From contig NZ_JARUIU010000001.1 of the NCBI RefSeq assembly GCF_029667115.1, forward strand, positions 124,001-188,000: a DNA stretch of 64,000 nt, written 5' to 3'. A program made the position numbers and the translations under genes. Positions 22,809 to 30,647 of the stretch are shown in pieces. This DNA is from Jeotgalibacillus sp. ET6 (lineage in GTDB: Bacteria; Bacillota; Bacilli; Bacillales; Jeotgalibacillaceae). How positions within the stretch are numbered: position 1 is the stretch's first letter; every line of letters begins with the position of its first letter. The notes under the pieces were generated by a model, which made no database searches, was not told where the DNA came from, and saw only the letters and a list, made by a program, of their open reading frames with translations.

Positions 22809-23453
22809 ATGATTTATCTTGTTGGCGGGGGTCCGATCGATCATCAGTGGCTAGTCAGCCTGAAGCAAGAGGAAGCCAGATGGATTGGAGTAGATCGTGG
22901 AACTGACAAGCTGATAAAAGCAGGTGCTTCAGTAGAAAGAGCGTTTGGAGATTTTGACTCTGTATCAAAGGAGGAGTATGAACGGATTGTTTCATTTGTC
23001 CCAACAATTGAAACAGCAGAACCAGAAAAAAATGAGACTGATTTAGAAATGGCTTTAAAATGGGCTCTACAGCAATCGCAGCCCATTCGCTTGATAGGTG
23101 TTACCGGAGGGAGACTGGACCATTTTATGGGAAACCTTCAGCTGCTTGTCTCTCACCCGGTGTTAAAACATTCGCATCCTGTTGAGATTCTGGACGAGCA
23201 GAATCGGATCGCGGTTTATGAGAAGGGTGAATATGAAATTAGGAACGATACGGCATACCGCTATCTTTCATTCATACCCATTACACAGGAAGTAGAAAAA
23301 CTCACGTTAACAAGAGTTAAGTACCCTTTGACCGATCACAATGTAAAAATGGGGACGACCCTGACAATCAGCAATGAATTTATTGCACCATCCGCGTCTA
23401 TTTCGTTTCAATCCGGCATACTTATGATGATAAGAAGCAAGGACAACACTTGA
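22809..23453 (+). CDS. thiN: Thiamine pyrophosphokinase
   Basis: Protein of 214 residues transferring pyrophosphate from ATP to thiamine. Family motifs: VGGGP near the start, GVDRGTDKLIKAG, FGDFDSVS (metal-binding DFDS), NETDLEMALKWAL, and GVTGGRLDHFMGNLQLL. The ATG at 22809 follows AAGGTGAG and gives the same length as the B. subtilis enzyme; an ATG at 22794 overlaps that ribosome binding site. It follows rpe after the long hairpin and precedes spoVM. Confidence 0.94.
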   Translation: MIYLVGGGPIDHQWLVSLKQEEARWIGVDRGTDKLIKAGASVERAFGDFDSVSKEEYERIVSFVPTIETAEPEKNETDLEMALKWALQQSQPIRLIGVTGGRLDHFMGNLQLLVSHPVLKHSHPVEILDEQNRIAVYEKGEYEIRNDTAYRYLSFIPITQEVEKLTLTRVKYPLTDHNVKMGTTLTISNEFIAPSASISFQSGILMMIRSKDNT

Positions 23454-23480
23454 TGCATCATCGGAATGGAGGAGATCCAC

Positions 23481-23564
23481 TTGCGATTTTACAGCATAAA
23501 ATTACCCAGAGTGCTTGGTGGAATTGTAAAAGCAATGCTCGGAGCTTTTAAAAAGCAGGTTTAA
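23481..23564 (+). CDS. spoVM: SpoVM, spore coat/cortex morphogenetic peptide
   Basis: A 27-residue peptide, FYSIKLPRVLGGIVKAMLGAFKKQ after the first two residues. It matches SpoVM, the amphipathic helix that recognises the convex forespore membrane and anchors the SpoIVA coat basement layer. The conserved Pro at position 9 and the GGIV-AMLG-F pattern are present. It starts at TTG, with GGAGGAG about 8 bases upstream. Its place between thiN and rpmB is the conserved one. It is normally made in the mother cell under SigE; I did not identify a SigE promoter with confidence. It is direct evidence for a spore former. Confidence 0.95.
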   Translation: MRFYSIKLPRVLGGIVKAMLGAFKKQV

Positions 23565-23567
23565 ACA

Positions 23568-23607
23568 AATAAGAAGGGGAGCTGACTAGTCAGCTCCCCT
23601 TCTTATT
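23568..23607. terminator. Perfect 40-bp palindrome, shared terminator of spoVM and rpmB
   Basis: Two 20-base arms are exact reverse complements with no unpaired loop in duplex form; the GC-rich core is GGGGAGCTGAC. A-rich sequence on the left and T-rich on the right give a U tract in both directions. It begins four bases after the spoVM stop and ends 15 bases from the rpmB stop. Confidence 0.88.
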
Positions 23608-23622
23608 ATGTTAATTTCAATA

Positions 23623-23811
23623 TTATACGCGCTCTACTTTACCAGATTTCAATGCTCGTGCAGAAACCCATACGCGCTTAGGCTTACCGTCAACAAGAAT
23701 ACGAACTTTTTGAAGGTTAGCGCCCCATGTACGCTTGTTAGCGTTCATAGCGTGGGAGCGAGCGTTGCCTGAACGAGTCTTACGACCAGTAACAACACAC
23801 TGTTTCGCCAT
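23623..23811 (-). CDS. rpmB: 50S ribosomal protein L28
   Basis: Protein of 62 residues: [19 protein letters not shown] and the C-terminal [16 protein letters not shown] are the L28 signature. Only one Cys (position 5) is present, so this is the zinc-free (C-minus) form. On the minus strand a GAGGAGG ribosome binding site precedes the ATG. It is the lone minus-strand gene in this part of the window, as in B. subtilis. Confidence 0.97.
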   Translation of the reverse strand: MAKQCVVTGRKTRSGNARSHAMNANKRTWGANLQKVRILVDGKPKRVWVSARALKSGKVERV

Positions 23812-23884
23812 TTAATTCCCCTCCTCACAAATGAAGCTGAAAACATTTGTTTCAATCTTTCACTTAGTCAATCACACCTTAACT

Positions 23885-23913
23885 AATTTACCATACCTGT
23901 TTTCAATATGCAA
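23885..23913 (-). promoter_or_regulatory. Predicted SigA promoter for rpmB
   Basis: Read on the minus strand: TTGCAT (23913-23908), a 17-base spacer, then TAAATT (23890-23885) with an extended TGG directly before it. Transcription would start near 23878, giving a leader of about 65 bases. Confidence 0.6.
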
Positions 23914-23982
23914 TAGAAATTAACACTCTATCAAGTTTTTTTCCTTTACATCAACGTTGACTGAAGCAGGAGGGAAGAAACA

Positions 23983-24024
23983 ATGAGTCAATATTGTATA
24001 ATTTTATTATGTAAACTAATTTGA
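23983..24024 (+). CDS. Possible 13-residue ORF with strong ribosome binding site
   Basis: An ATG at 23983 is preceded at 9 bases by AGGAGGG (23968-23974) and opens a frame of 13 codons, MSQYCIILLCKLI, ending in TGA. The peptide is hydrophobic with two Cys. It lies in the 369-base gap between divergent rpmB and yloU. TTGACT (23957-23962) and AGTCAA (23986-23991) flank the ribosome binding site as an inverted repeat that could pair in RNA. I do not recognise the peptide. It may be a leader peptide or a chance Shine-Dalgarno match. Confidence 0.3.
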   Translation: MSQYCIILLCKLI

Positions 24025-24131
24025 TATTGATCATTATCCAACCTTTTATCCGGCTCTGTCGAAGAGAAAAATCAACAGAAAACCTATAATGTCAAGCTCT
24101 TTGCCAGTTTAGCTTTTAAATAAAGAGATTG

Positions 24132-24137
24132 TATAGT
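24132..24137 (+). promoter_or_regulatory. Possible -10 box for yloU-fakA
   Basis: TATAGT at 24132-24137 lies 44 bases before yloU, with only a weak -35 (TTAGCT, 17-base spacer). Other AT-rich -10-like boxes lie at 23997 (TATAAT) and 24085 (TATAAT), neither with a good -35. The assignment is uncertain. Confidence 0.35.
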
Positions 24138-24180
24138 AAAATGTCTTTAGCCAAGACAGTATCCAAAGGGGGAGCAAGAT

Positions 24181-24543
24181 ATGTCTATTGAATTAACAAC
24201 AAAGTTTGGACAGATTGATATCTCAAACGAAGTCATTGCAATGGTTGCCGGTGGAGCAGCAATTGAATGCTTCGGGATAGTAGGCATGGCGTCCAAGCAC
24301 CAGATCAGAGACGGTTTGACAGATATCTTGCGTCGTGAAAATTTTACTCGTGGCGTGATCGTTCGTCAGGAAAACGATAAGGTATTTATTGATATGTACA
24401 TCGTAGTAAGCTATGGAACTAAAATTTCAGAAGTTGCTCACAATGTGCAATCAACTGTTAAATACACATTGGACAAAACTGTTGGCCTTTCTGTTGAGTC
24501 CGTCAATATATATGTTCAGGGAGTTCGTGTAACGAACCCGTAA
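24181..24543 (+). CDS. yloU: Asp23/Gls24-family protein YloU
   Basis: Protein of 120 residues of the alkaline-shock protein 23 family: FGQIDISNEVIAMVAGGAAIECFGIVGMAS and a C-terminal VESVNIYVQGVRV. Asp23-type proteins are abundant, associate with the membrane or cell envelope and have no proven enzymatic role. The AAGGGGGAG ribosome binding site is strong. It precedes fakA by 16 bases, and this yloU-fakA pairing is conserved across Bacilli, suggesting a link to fatty acid/envelope metabolism. Confidence 0.9.
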   Translation: MSIELTTKFGQIDISNEVIAMVAGGAAIECFGIVGMASKHQIRDGLTDILRRENFTRGVIVRQENDKVFIDMYIVVSYGTKISEVAHNVQSTVKYTLDKTVGLSVESVNIYVQGVRVTNP

Positions 24544-24559
24544 TGAGGAGGAAAGCTTT

Positions 24560-26233
24560 GTGGTTATTAATGAGTTAAATGGCAGGCAGTTTGCCAAAAT
24601 GATTTTTCAGGGAGCAACGAATTTGTCCAACAATGCAGATACAGTGGATGCATTAAATGTTTTTCCTGTACCTGATGGCGACACAGGAACGAATATGAAT
24701 TTATCAATGACATCAGGCTCGAAGGAAGTTCAGGCTAATGTTTCAGATCACTTGGGCAAAGTATCTTCAGCTCTTTCCAAAGGGCTGCTGATGGGCGCGC
24801 GTGGAAACTCAGGTGTAATCCTGTCGCAGCTTTTTAGAGGTTTTGGAAAAACCGTTGAAGGTAAAAAAGTGTTAAGCACGGTTGAATTTGCAGAAGCGCT
24901 GAATGATGGAGTCGGGTCTGCATATAAAGCGGTAATGAAACCGGTTGAAGGCACCATTCTCACTGTAGCAAAAGATGCAGCTAAAAAGGCAGTGCAGGTG
25001 TCTAAAAATGAAGATAATTTCGTTCTTCTTATGGAAGAGATTGTTAAAGAAGCAAAAGCATCATTGAAGCGCACGCCTGATCTTTTACCTGTTTTAAAGG
25101 AAGTTGGCGTCGTAGACAGCGGCGGTCAGGGACTCGTACATGTTTATGAAGGATTCCTGGCGGAACTAAAGGGTGAAACAATTGAGGATGCTCCTGTCAC
25201 TCCTTCTATGGACGAGCTTGTAAGCGCCGAGCATCATATTGGCGTGCAGGGTTTTATGAACACAGAAGACATCGAGTTCGGATATTGTACAGAGTTTATG
25301 GTAAAGCTTGAAAAAGAAAAAACATCTCAGCATCCATTCGATGAAACACGGTTTCGAAATGAATTAAGTGAGCTGGGTGATTCACTGCTCGTTATATCAG
25401 ATGATGAAATGGCTAAGGTCCATATTCATACTGAAGAACCGGGTACAGCTCTTTCATACGGTCAGCGGTACGGCAGTTTAATTAAAATGAAAATTGAAAA
25501 TATGCGGGAGCAGCATACTGAACTTGTTGGATCAGATTATAGAGCTCCTCAGAAAAATGAAGTCTCTGATGAAAAAAAACCTTATGCAATTATTACGGTT
25601 TCTATGGGAGAGGGCATTGCTGAATTATTCAGGAGCATAGGTGCGACTAATGTGATTGAAGGCGGTCAGACGATGAATCCAAGCACCGAGGACATTGTCA
25701 GAGCTATTCAAGAAGCAAATGCTGAAAAAGTCATTATTCTGCCTAATAATAAAAATATTATCATGGCGGCTGAACAGGCAGCCCAAGTCGTTGAAATGGA
25801 AGCGGTAGTCGTTCCTTCCAAAACAGTTCCGCAAGGCATGTCTGCCATTTTAGCCTTTAACCCTACTGCAGAAATCAGCGACAATTTTGAAGGTATGAAA
25901 GAAGCATTGCAGCATGTGAAAACGGGTCAGGTAACGTTTGCCGTTCGTGATACATCCATCGATGGCATTACGATCCAAAAAGATGATCATATGGGGATTT
26001 CTGAAGGCAAAATTGTAGTAAGTGATAAAACCAGACTGCAATCTGCAAAAAAACTCCTTTCACATATGATTGATGAAGAGGCAGAAATTCTTACGATCCT
26101 GCATGGGGAGGATGCTTCAGAGGACGAAGTGAATGAAATTACTGCGTTTATTGAGGACGAATACCCTGAACTTGAAATTGAAATTCATAATGGAAAGCAG
26201 CCTCTCTATTCATATATATTTGCAATTGAATAA
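24560..26233 (+). CDS. fakA: Fatty acid kinase catalytic subunit FakA
   Basis: Protein of 557 residues. The N-terminal DhaL-type nucleotide domain has NVFPVPDGDTGTNMNLSM and ARGNSGVILSQLFRG. A middle domain has the conserved EFGYCTEFMV, with a Cys ligand, and HIHTEEPG. The C-terminal domain resembles DegV-like FakA-C (VVPSKTVPQGMSAILAF). With a FakB fatty-acid carrier it phosphorylates exogenous fatty acids for the PlsX/PlsY pathway, and plsX is 4.4 kb downstream. It starts at GTG after GAGGAGG. No fakB (DegV) gene is in the window. Confidence 0.92.
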   Translation: MVINELNGRQFAKMIFQGATNLSNNADTVDALNVFPVPDGDTGTNMNLSMTSGSKEVQANVSDHLGKVSSALSKGLLMGARGNSGVILSQLFRGFGKTVEGKKVLSTVEFAEALNDGVGSAYKAVMKPVEGTILTVAKDAAKKAVQVSKNEDNFVLLMEEIVKEAKASLKRTPDLLPVLKEVGVVDSGGQGLVHVYEGFLAELKGETIEDAPVTPSMDELVSAEHHIGVQGFMNTEDIEFGYCTEFMVKLEKEKTSQHPFDETRFRNELSELGDSLLVISDDEMAKVHIHTEEPGTALSYGQRYGSLIKMKIENMREQHTELVGSDYRAPQKNEVSDEKKPYAIITVSMGEGIAELFRSIGATNVIEGGQTMNPSTEDIVRAIQEANAEKVIILPNNKNIIMAAEQAAQVVEMEAVVVPSKTVPQGMSAILAFNPTAEISDNFEGMKEALQHVKTGQVTFAVRDTSIDGITIQKDDHMGISEGKIVVSDKTRLQSAKKLLSHMIDEEAEILTILHGEDASEDEVNEITAFIEDEYPELEIEIHNGKQPLYSYIFAIE

Positions 26234-26264
26234 TGAAATGAATTGAAATCAATTGCTTAAAGAG

Positions 26265-26299
26265 AGAAAATAGAAGGGTATTCAACCCTTCTATTTTCT
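26265..26299 (+). terminator. Terminator after fakA
   Basis: A perfect 15-bp stem, AGAAAATAGAAGGGT at 26265-26279 with its exact complement at 26285-26299, around loop ATTCA. The T run (TATTTTCT) is within the 3' arm. It separates fakA from sdaAB. Confidence 0.75.
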
Positions 26300-26346
26300 A
26301 TATAAGGGAAGAAAGTGCAAAATGACTGTGAAGGTGTGAAAATTGC

Positions 26347-27009
26347 ATGAAGTACAAAAGTGTATTTGATATTATTGGCCCCATTATGATTGGCCCTTCA
26401 TCTTCTCATACAGCAGGTGCTGCCAGAATTGGCAAAATGGCCAGAGAGCTTTTCGGCAGAGAACCGGAATGGGCAACTATTTCCTTTTACGGATCGTTTG
26501 CCAAAACATTCAGAGGTCATGGCACGGATGTAGCAATGATTGGCGGAATTATGAATTTTGAAACGGATGATGAAAGAATTATTCAAGCATTTGATCATGC
26601 AAAAGAGAAAAAAATCCGCATCAAAATACGTGAAGAAGAAGCGGTCACAGACCATCCGAACACGGCAAGGATTAGCCTGGGAGATAAAAATGGTGAAATG
26701 GAACTGGTCGGAATCTCCATCGGCGGTGGTAAAATTGAAATCATTGAATTAAATGGATTTGAATTGAAGCTTACAGGTCACCATCCTGCAATTTTAGTTG
26801 TCCATGACGACCGGTTCGGCGCAATCGCTGCTGTCTCCAACCTGCTGGCAAGCCATAAGATCAACATCGGTCACATGGATGTATCCCGGAAGGATGTTGG
26901 AAAAATGGCGTTAATGACCATTGAAGTTGATCAGAACGTAAACGAAGAGGTCATTAATGAATTAAAAAAGCTTCCAGAAGTCACACAGGTCACAAGAATC
27001 GTAAGTTAA
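26347..27009 (+). CDS. sdaAB: L-serine dehydratase, beta subunit
   Basis: Protein of 220 residues. The N-terminal serine dehydratase beta fold begins FDIIGPIMIGPSSSHTAGAARIG. The C-terminal ACT-type domain (about 148-220, ILVVHDDRFGAIAAVSNLLA) is likely regulatory. With SdaAA it deaminates L-serine to pyruvate using an oxygen-labile [4Fe-4S] cluster. The GAAGGTG ribosome binding site is at suitable distance. Two-subunit organisation is typical of Gram-positive bacteria. Confidence 0.95.
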   Translation: MKYKSVFDIIGPIMIGPSSSHTAGAARIGKMARELFGREPEWATISFYGSFAKTFRGHGTDVAMIGGIMNFETDDERIIQAFDHAKEKKIRIKIREEEAVTDHPNTARISLGDKNGEMELVGISIGGGKIEIIELNGFELKLTGHHPAILVVHDDRFGAIAAVSNLLASHKINIGHMDVSRKDVGKMALMTIEVDQNVNEEVINELKKLPEVTQVTRIVS

Positions 27010-27062
27010 ATTCGCAATGTAAGGGTTTGATAACGCTTACAAAAAATAGAGGATGGGATAAG

Positions 27063-27950
27063 ATGTTTCGTAATGTTGCAGAACTAGTAGAATTAGCCGA
27101 AACAAGCAACAAAAAAATATCTGATATCATGATTGAACAGGAAATGAGCGTAACAAACCGTTCAAGGGAAGAAGTTCTTGCTCAAATGGAGCGGAACTTG
27201 TCAGTTATGGAAGAAGCGGTAGAAAAAGGATTGCAAGGAGTAAAATCTCATTCGGGATTAACTGGCGGAGATGCTGTCCTGCTGCAGAAGTACATTGCAG
27301 GCGGAAAGTCGCTAAGCGGTGATCTGCTGCTAGACGCGGTAAGCAAAGCGGTAGCTACGAATGAGGTAAATGCAGCTATGGGAACGATCTGTGCCACCCC
27401 AACTGCGGGATCGGCTGGTGTGGTTCCTGGTACTTTATTTGCGGTTCAAAGAAAATTGAATCCGACCAGAGAAGAAAAAATCCGCTTTTTATTTACTTCA
27501 GGCGCGTTCGGTTTTGTGGTTGCTAATAATGCTTCTATTTCAGGAGCAGCCGGAGGGTGTCAGGCGGAAGTGGGGTCTGCTTCTGGTATGGCTGCCGCCG
27601 CAATTGTTGAAATGGCTGGCGGATCACCTGCTCAATGTGCCGAAGCAATGGCGATTACGCTGAAAAACATGCTCGGATTGGTATGTGATCCTGTTGCAGG
27701 GTTAGTCGAGGTCCCATGTGTAAAGAGAAATGCTATGGGGGCAGCCAATGCTATGGTGGCAGCAGACATGTCGCTGGCTGGAATAACAAGCCGCATCCCG
27801 TGTGATGAAGTCATTGATGCCATGTATAAAATTGGTCAGACGATGCCTGTAGCACTCAGAGAAACAGCGCAGGGCGGTCTCGCGGCTACCCCAACGGGAA
27901 GAGAACTGGAAGCGAAAATATTCGGTTTCGCTCTTAATAAAAAGGATTAA
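27063..27950 (+). CDS. sdaAA: L-serine dehydratase, alpha subunit
   Basis: Protein of 295 residues holding the iron-sulfur catalytic domain. Cysteines that ligate the cluster lie in GTICATPTAGSAG, AAGGCQAEVGSASGM and GLVCDPVAGLVEVPCVKRN. The ATG at 27063 (MFRNVAELVELAE) matches the family N terminus; an in-frame TTG at 27027 would add 12 unlikely residues. It pairs with sdaAB 53 bases upstream and is followed 5 bases later by recG. Confidence 0.95.
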   Translation: MFRNVAELVELAETSNKKISDIMIEQEMSVTNRSREEVLAQMERNLSVMEEAVEKGLQGVKSHSGLTGGDAVLLQKYIAGGKSLSGDLLLDAVSKAVATNEVNAAMGTICATPTAGSAGVVPGTLFAVQRKLNPTREEKIRFLFTSGAFGFVVANNASISGAAGGCQAEVGSASGMAAAAIVEMAGGSPAQCAEAMAITLKNMLGLVCDPVAGLVEVPCVKRNAMGAANAMVAADMSLAGITSRIPCDEVIDAMYKIGQTMPVALRETAQGGLAATPTGRELEAKIFGFALNKKD

Positions 27951-27955
27951 ACGGT

Positions 27956-29992
27956 TTGAAGGAATCAGTTTTATCTCTAAACGGAGTGGGGGAAGAAACC
28001 GCTCAACAGCTTCGTGACATGGGAATTCATACAATAAATGACTTAATCAATTATCTGCCTTACCGGTATGATGACTTCAGGATGAAGGATTTAACAGAGG
28101 CAGCGCACGAAGAGAGAGTAACAGTGGAAGGCCGGGTTCATAGTGAGCCTTCCCTCCAGTTTTTCGGTAAAAAAAAATCCAGACTGACACTCAGGCTTCT
28201 AAGCGGTCCACATAGCATAAAGGTGACATTTTTTAATCAGCCTTATCTTAAGAAAAAGCTGAACGTTCAGGACATTTTGACAGTCACCGGAAAATGGGAC
28301 AGACACCGGCAGATGATTACGGCTCAAACTTATAAAATCGGTCCTCAGCAGGGGGAAGAAGAGTTTTCACCTGTTTATCCGCTAAAAGGTTTGATGACAA
28401 ATCGTACATTGAAAAAATTAATTCATCAGGCGCTTGCCAGGTGTGCGGATTCAATAGCTGACCCGATTCCTGAGGAATTGATAGCTAAATATAAATTGCC
28501 CGGGAGACGAGAGGCATTGGAAGGAATGCACTTTCCAACCGATACTGAAACGATGAAACAAGCAAGAAGGCGGTTTGTTTACGAGGAATTCTTTCTTTTT
28601 CAGTTAAAGATGCAGGCTTTAAGAAAGGTAGAAAGAGAGCAGTCAAAAGGCATCTCAATCGACTACATCAAAGATGATCTGACGGCTTTTATTTCAAGAC
28701 TGCCCTTTCCATTAACAAATGCCCAAAAAAGAGTGCTAAAAGAAATCCTTAAAGATCTTAAATCCCCACACCGCATGAACCGTCTTCTCCAGGGAGATGT
28801 GGGGTCCGGGAAGACTGTGGTGGCTGCGATTTCCCTCCTTGCTGTTATTACAGCCGGCTATCAGGGAGCATTAATGGTCCCTACTGAAATTTTGGCAGAG
28901 CAGCACGCGGAATCATTAAATGAATTATTTCAGCCGATCGGAGTAACCGTTGCCCTCCTTACTAGTTCGGTGAAAGGAAAACGCAGGACGCTTCTTTTGG
29001 AAAAGTTGGCTGCAGGGGAAATTGATATATTAATAGGTACGCACGCCCTGATACAGGATGAGGTGGATTTTAAGCACTTAGGTCTTGTGATCACAGACGA
29101 GCAGCATCGGTTTGGAGTAAACCAGCGAAGGGTTTTGCGTGAAAAAGGAGAAAACCCTGATGTTTTATTTATGACGGCAACTCCTATTCCGAGAACGCTT
29201 GCCATTACAGTGTTTGGTGAAATGGATGTATCGATCATTGATGAGATGCCAGCTGGCAGAAAACCGATTCAAACCTATTGGGCAAAAGAAAATATGCTCG
29301 ATCGTATTCTGGTTTTTATGGAAAAAGAGCTTTCTAACGGCCGGCAGGTTTATGTCATTTGTCCCCTTATAGAAGAATCTGAAAAACTGGATGTGCAAAA
29401 TGCGATAGATGTTCATGTGCAGCTTGAGCAATATTTTTTTGACAGATATTCAGTAGGGCTTATGCATGGCAGACTGCATGCTGACGAAAAAGAACGGGTC
29501 ATGAAAGCATTTAGTGAAAATCAATTTCATGTACTGGTTTCAACCACGGTTGTAGAAGTAGGCGTTAATGTACCTAATGCATCTTTAATGGTGATCTATG
29601 ATGCGGAACGGTTTGGTTTATCGCAGCTTCATCAGTTGAGAGGCAGAGTTGGGAGAGGCAGCGATCAATCTTACTGCATCCTCCTAGCAGACCCTAAGAA
29701 CGAAGTGGGAAAAGAACGGATGAAAATCATGACTGAAACTAATGATGGTTTCGTATTAAGTGAAAAGGACCTTGAATTAAGAGGTCCGGGGGATTTTTTC
29801 GGGAGAAAACAAAGCGGCCTTCCCGAATTTAAAGTAGCGGATATGGTTCACGATTACAGGGCATTGGAAATTGCGAGGGACGATGCCCACAAGCTGATTG
29901 AAAGCCGTGAATTCTGGAATGAACAGCGATTCGAACTGCTAAAAGCGATTCTCGTGGAGGATGGTATATTGAGCGGCAGTAAACTTGATTAG
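27956..29992 (+). CDS. recG: ATP-dependent DNA helicase RecG
   Basis: Protein of 678 residues. The N-terminal wedge/OB domain (YLPYRYDDF, then VTVEGRVHSEP) grips branched DNA. The SF2 helicase core has LLQGDVGSGKTVVAAISL (about 280), TDEQHRFGVNQR (about 380), MTATPIPRTLA, and motif VI QLRGRVGRGSDQSYC. A C-terminal TRG-like segment follows. RecG reverses stalled forks and branch-migrates Holliday junctions. It starts at TTG, 5 bases after sdaAA, with a poor ribosome binding site, suggesting translational coupling. Confidence 0.96.
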   Translation: MKESVLSLNGVGEETAQQLRDMGIHTINDLINYLPYRYDDFRMKDLTEAAHEERVTVEGRVHSEPSLQFFGKKKSRLTLRLLSGPHSIKVTFFNQPYLKKKLNVQDILTVTGKWDRHRQMITAQTYKIGPQQGEEEFSPVYPLKGLMTNRTLKKLIHQALARCADSIADPIPEELIAKYKLPGRREALEGMHFPTDTETMKQARRRFVYEEFFLFQLKMQALRKVEREQSKGISIDYIKDDLTAFISRLPFPLTNAQKRVLKEILKDLKSPHRMNRLLQGDVGSGKTVVAAISLLAVITAGYQGALMVPTEILAEQHAESLNELFQPIGVTVALLTSSVKGKRRTLLLEKLAAGEIDILIGTHALIQDEVDFKHLGLVITDEQHRFGVNQRRVLREKGENPDVLFMTATPIPRTLAITVFGEMDVSIIDEMPAGRKPIQTYWAKENMLDRILVFMEKELSNGRQVYVICPLIEESEKLDVQNAIDVHVQLEQYFFDRYSVGLMHGRLHADEKERVMKAFSENQFHVLVSTTVVEVGVNVPNASLMVIYDAERFGLSQLHQLRGRVGRGSDQSYCILLADPKNEVGKERMKIMTETNDGFVLSEKDLELRGPGDFFGRKQSGLPEFKVADMVHDYRALEIARDDAHKLIESREFWNEQRFELLKAILVEDGILSGSKLD

Positions 29993-30022
29993 ACAGAATG
30001 CAGTTGCATTCTGTCTGTTTTA
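29991..30022 (+). terminator. Terminator of recG
   Basis: Two exact 12-base complementary arms (AGACAGAATGCA at 29991 and its complement ending at 30016) with a GT loop, followed by GTTTTATTTAT. The 5' arm starts in the recG stop codon. Its 3' arm contains the fapR -35 box. Confidence 0.85.
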
Positions 30023-30032
30023 TTTATATACT
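30004..30032 (+). promoter_or_regulatory. Predicted SigA promoter of fapR operon
   Basis: TTGCAT (30004-30009), exactly 17 bases, then TATACT (30027-30032). The -35 is inside the 3' arm of the recG terminator. The start site would fall near 30039, within the FapR operator. Confidence 0.75.
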
Positions 30033-30035
30033 CCT

Positions 30036-30055
30036 ATTAGTACCTAGTGCTAGTA
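30036..30055 (+). promoter_or_regulatory. FapR operator upstream of fapR
   Basis: ATTAGTACCTAGTGCTAGTA is a near-perfect match to the FapR inverted-repeat box (TTAGTACC with a partial mirror). It begins 4 bases after the -10 and covers the predicted start site, so bound FapR would block initiation. Malonyl-CoA or malonyl-ACP relieves binding in the characterised system. Confidence 0.88.
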
Positions 30056-30070
30056 GCGGGCGGTGTTGGA

Positions 30071-30646
30071 ATGAAGTTATCTAAAAAAGAGCGTCAGCTC
30101 ACTTTACATCAGACAATCACAGATAATCCTTTTGTAACAGATGATGATCTGGCAAAACGGTTCGGCGTAAGCGTTCAGACAATCCGTCTTGACCGGATGG
30201 AATTATCAATACCTGAACTCCGGGAGCGGATAAAATCAGTAGCAGAACAAACATTTGAAGATGAGGTGCGTTCTCTGCCGATTGATGAAGTGATTGGTGA
30301 AGTGATTGATATAGAACTCGATAAAAGCGGAATCTCAATTTTTGATGTGAAAGAAGAACATGTTTTTCAGCGCAATCAGATTACAAGGGGACATCACCTT
30401 TTTGCTCAGGCCAACTCTCTTGCTGTTGCTTTAATCAATGATGAGCTTGCCCTGACAGCTAGGGCCAATCTGCTTTTCAGCAAGCCTGTACAAATGGGCG
30501 ACAGGGTAGTAGCAAAAGCGAAGGTGAGCCATAGAGATATGCATAGAACCACTGTGGAAGTGATGTCTTATGTAGACAAAACGCTGGTGTTCAAAGGAGA
30601 ATTTGAAATGTATCGCTCCACATCTCAATTAGGGGAGGAGAATTGA
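30071..30646 (+). CDS. fapR: Lipid biosynthesis repressor FapR
   Basis: Protein of 191 residues. An N-terminal DeoR-like helix-turn-helix ([30 protein letters not shown]) is joined by a linker helix to a C-terminal hot-dog fold ([22 protein letters not shown]) that binds malonyl-CoA/malonyl-ACP. It represses plsX, fab and acp genes until malonyl thioesters accumulate. Start 30071 gives the family N terminus (MKLSKKERQ); an in-frame upstream start at 30047 would overlap the operator. Its own operator is 15-35 bases upstream, indicating autoregulation. It precedes plsX by one base. Confidence 0.96.
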   Translation: MKLSKKERQLTLHQTITDNPFVTDDDLAKRFGVSVQTIRLDRMELSIPELRERIKSVAEQTFEDEVRSLPIDEVIGEVIDIELDKSGISIFDVKEEHVFQRNQITRGHHLFAQANSLAVALINDELALTARANLLFSKPVQMGDRVVAKAKVSHRDMHRTTVEVMSYVDKTLVFKGEFEMYRSTSQLGEEN

Positions 30647-30647
30647 A

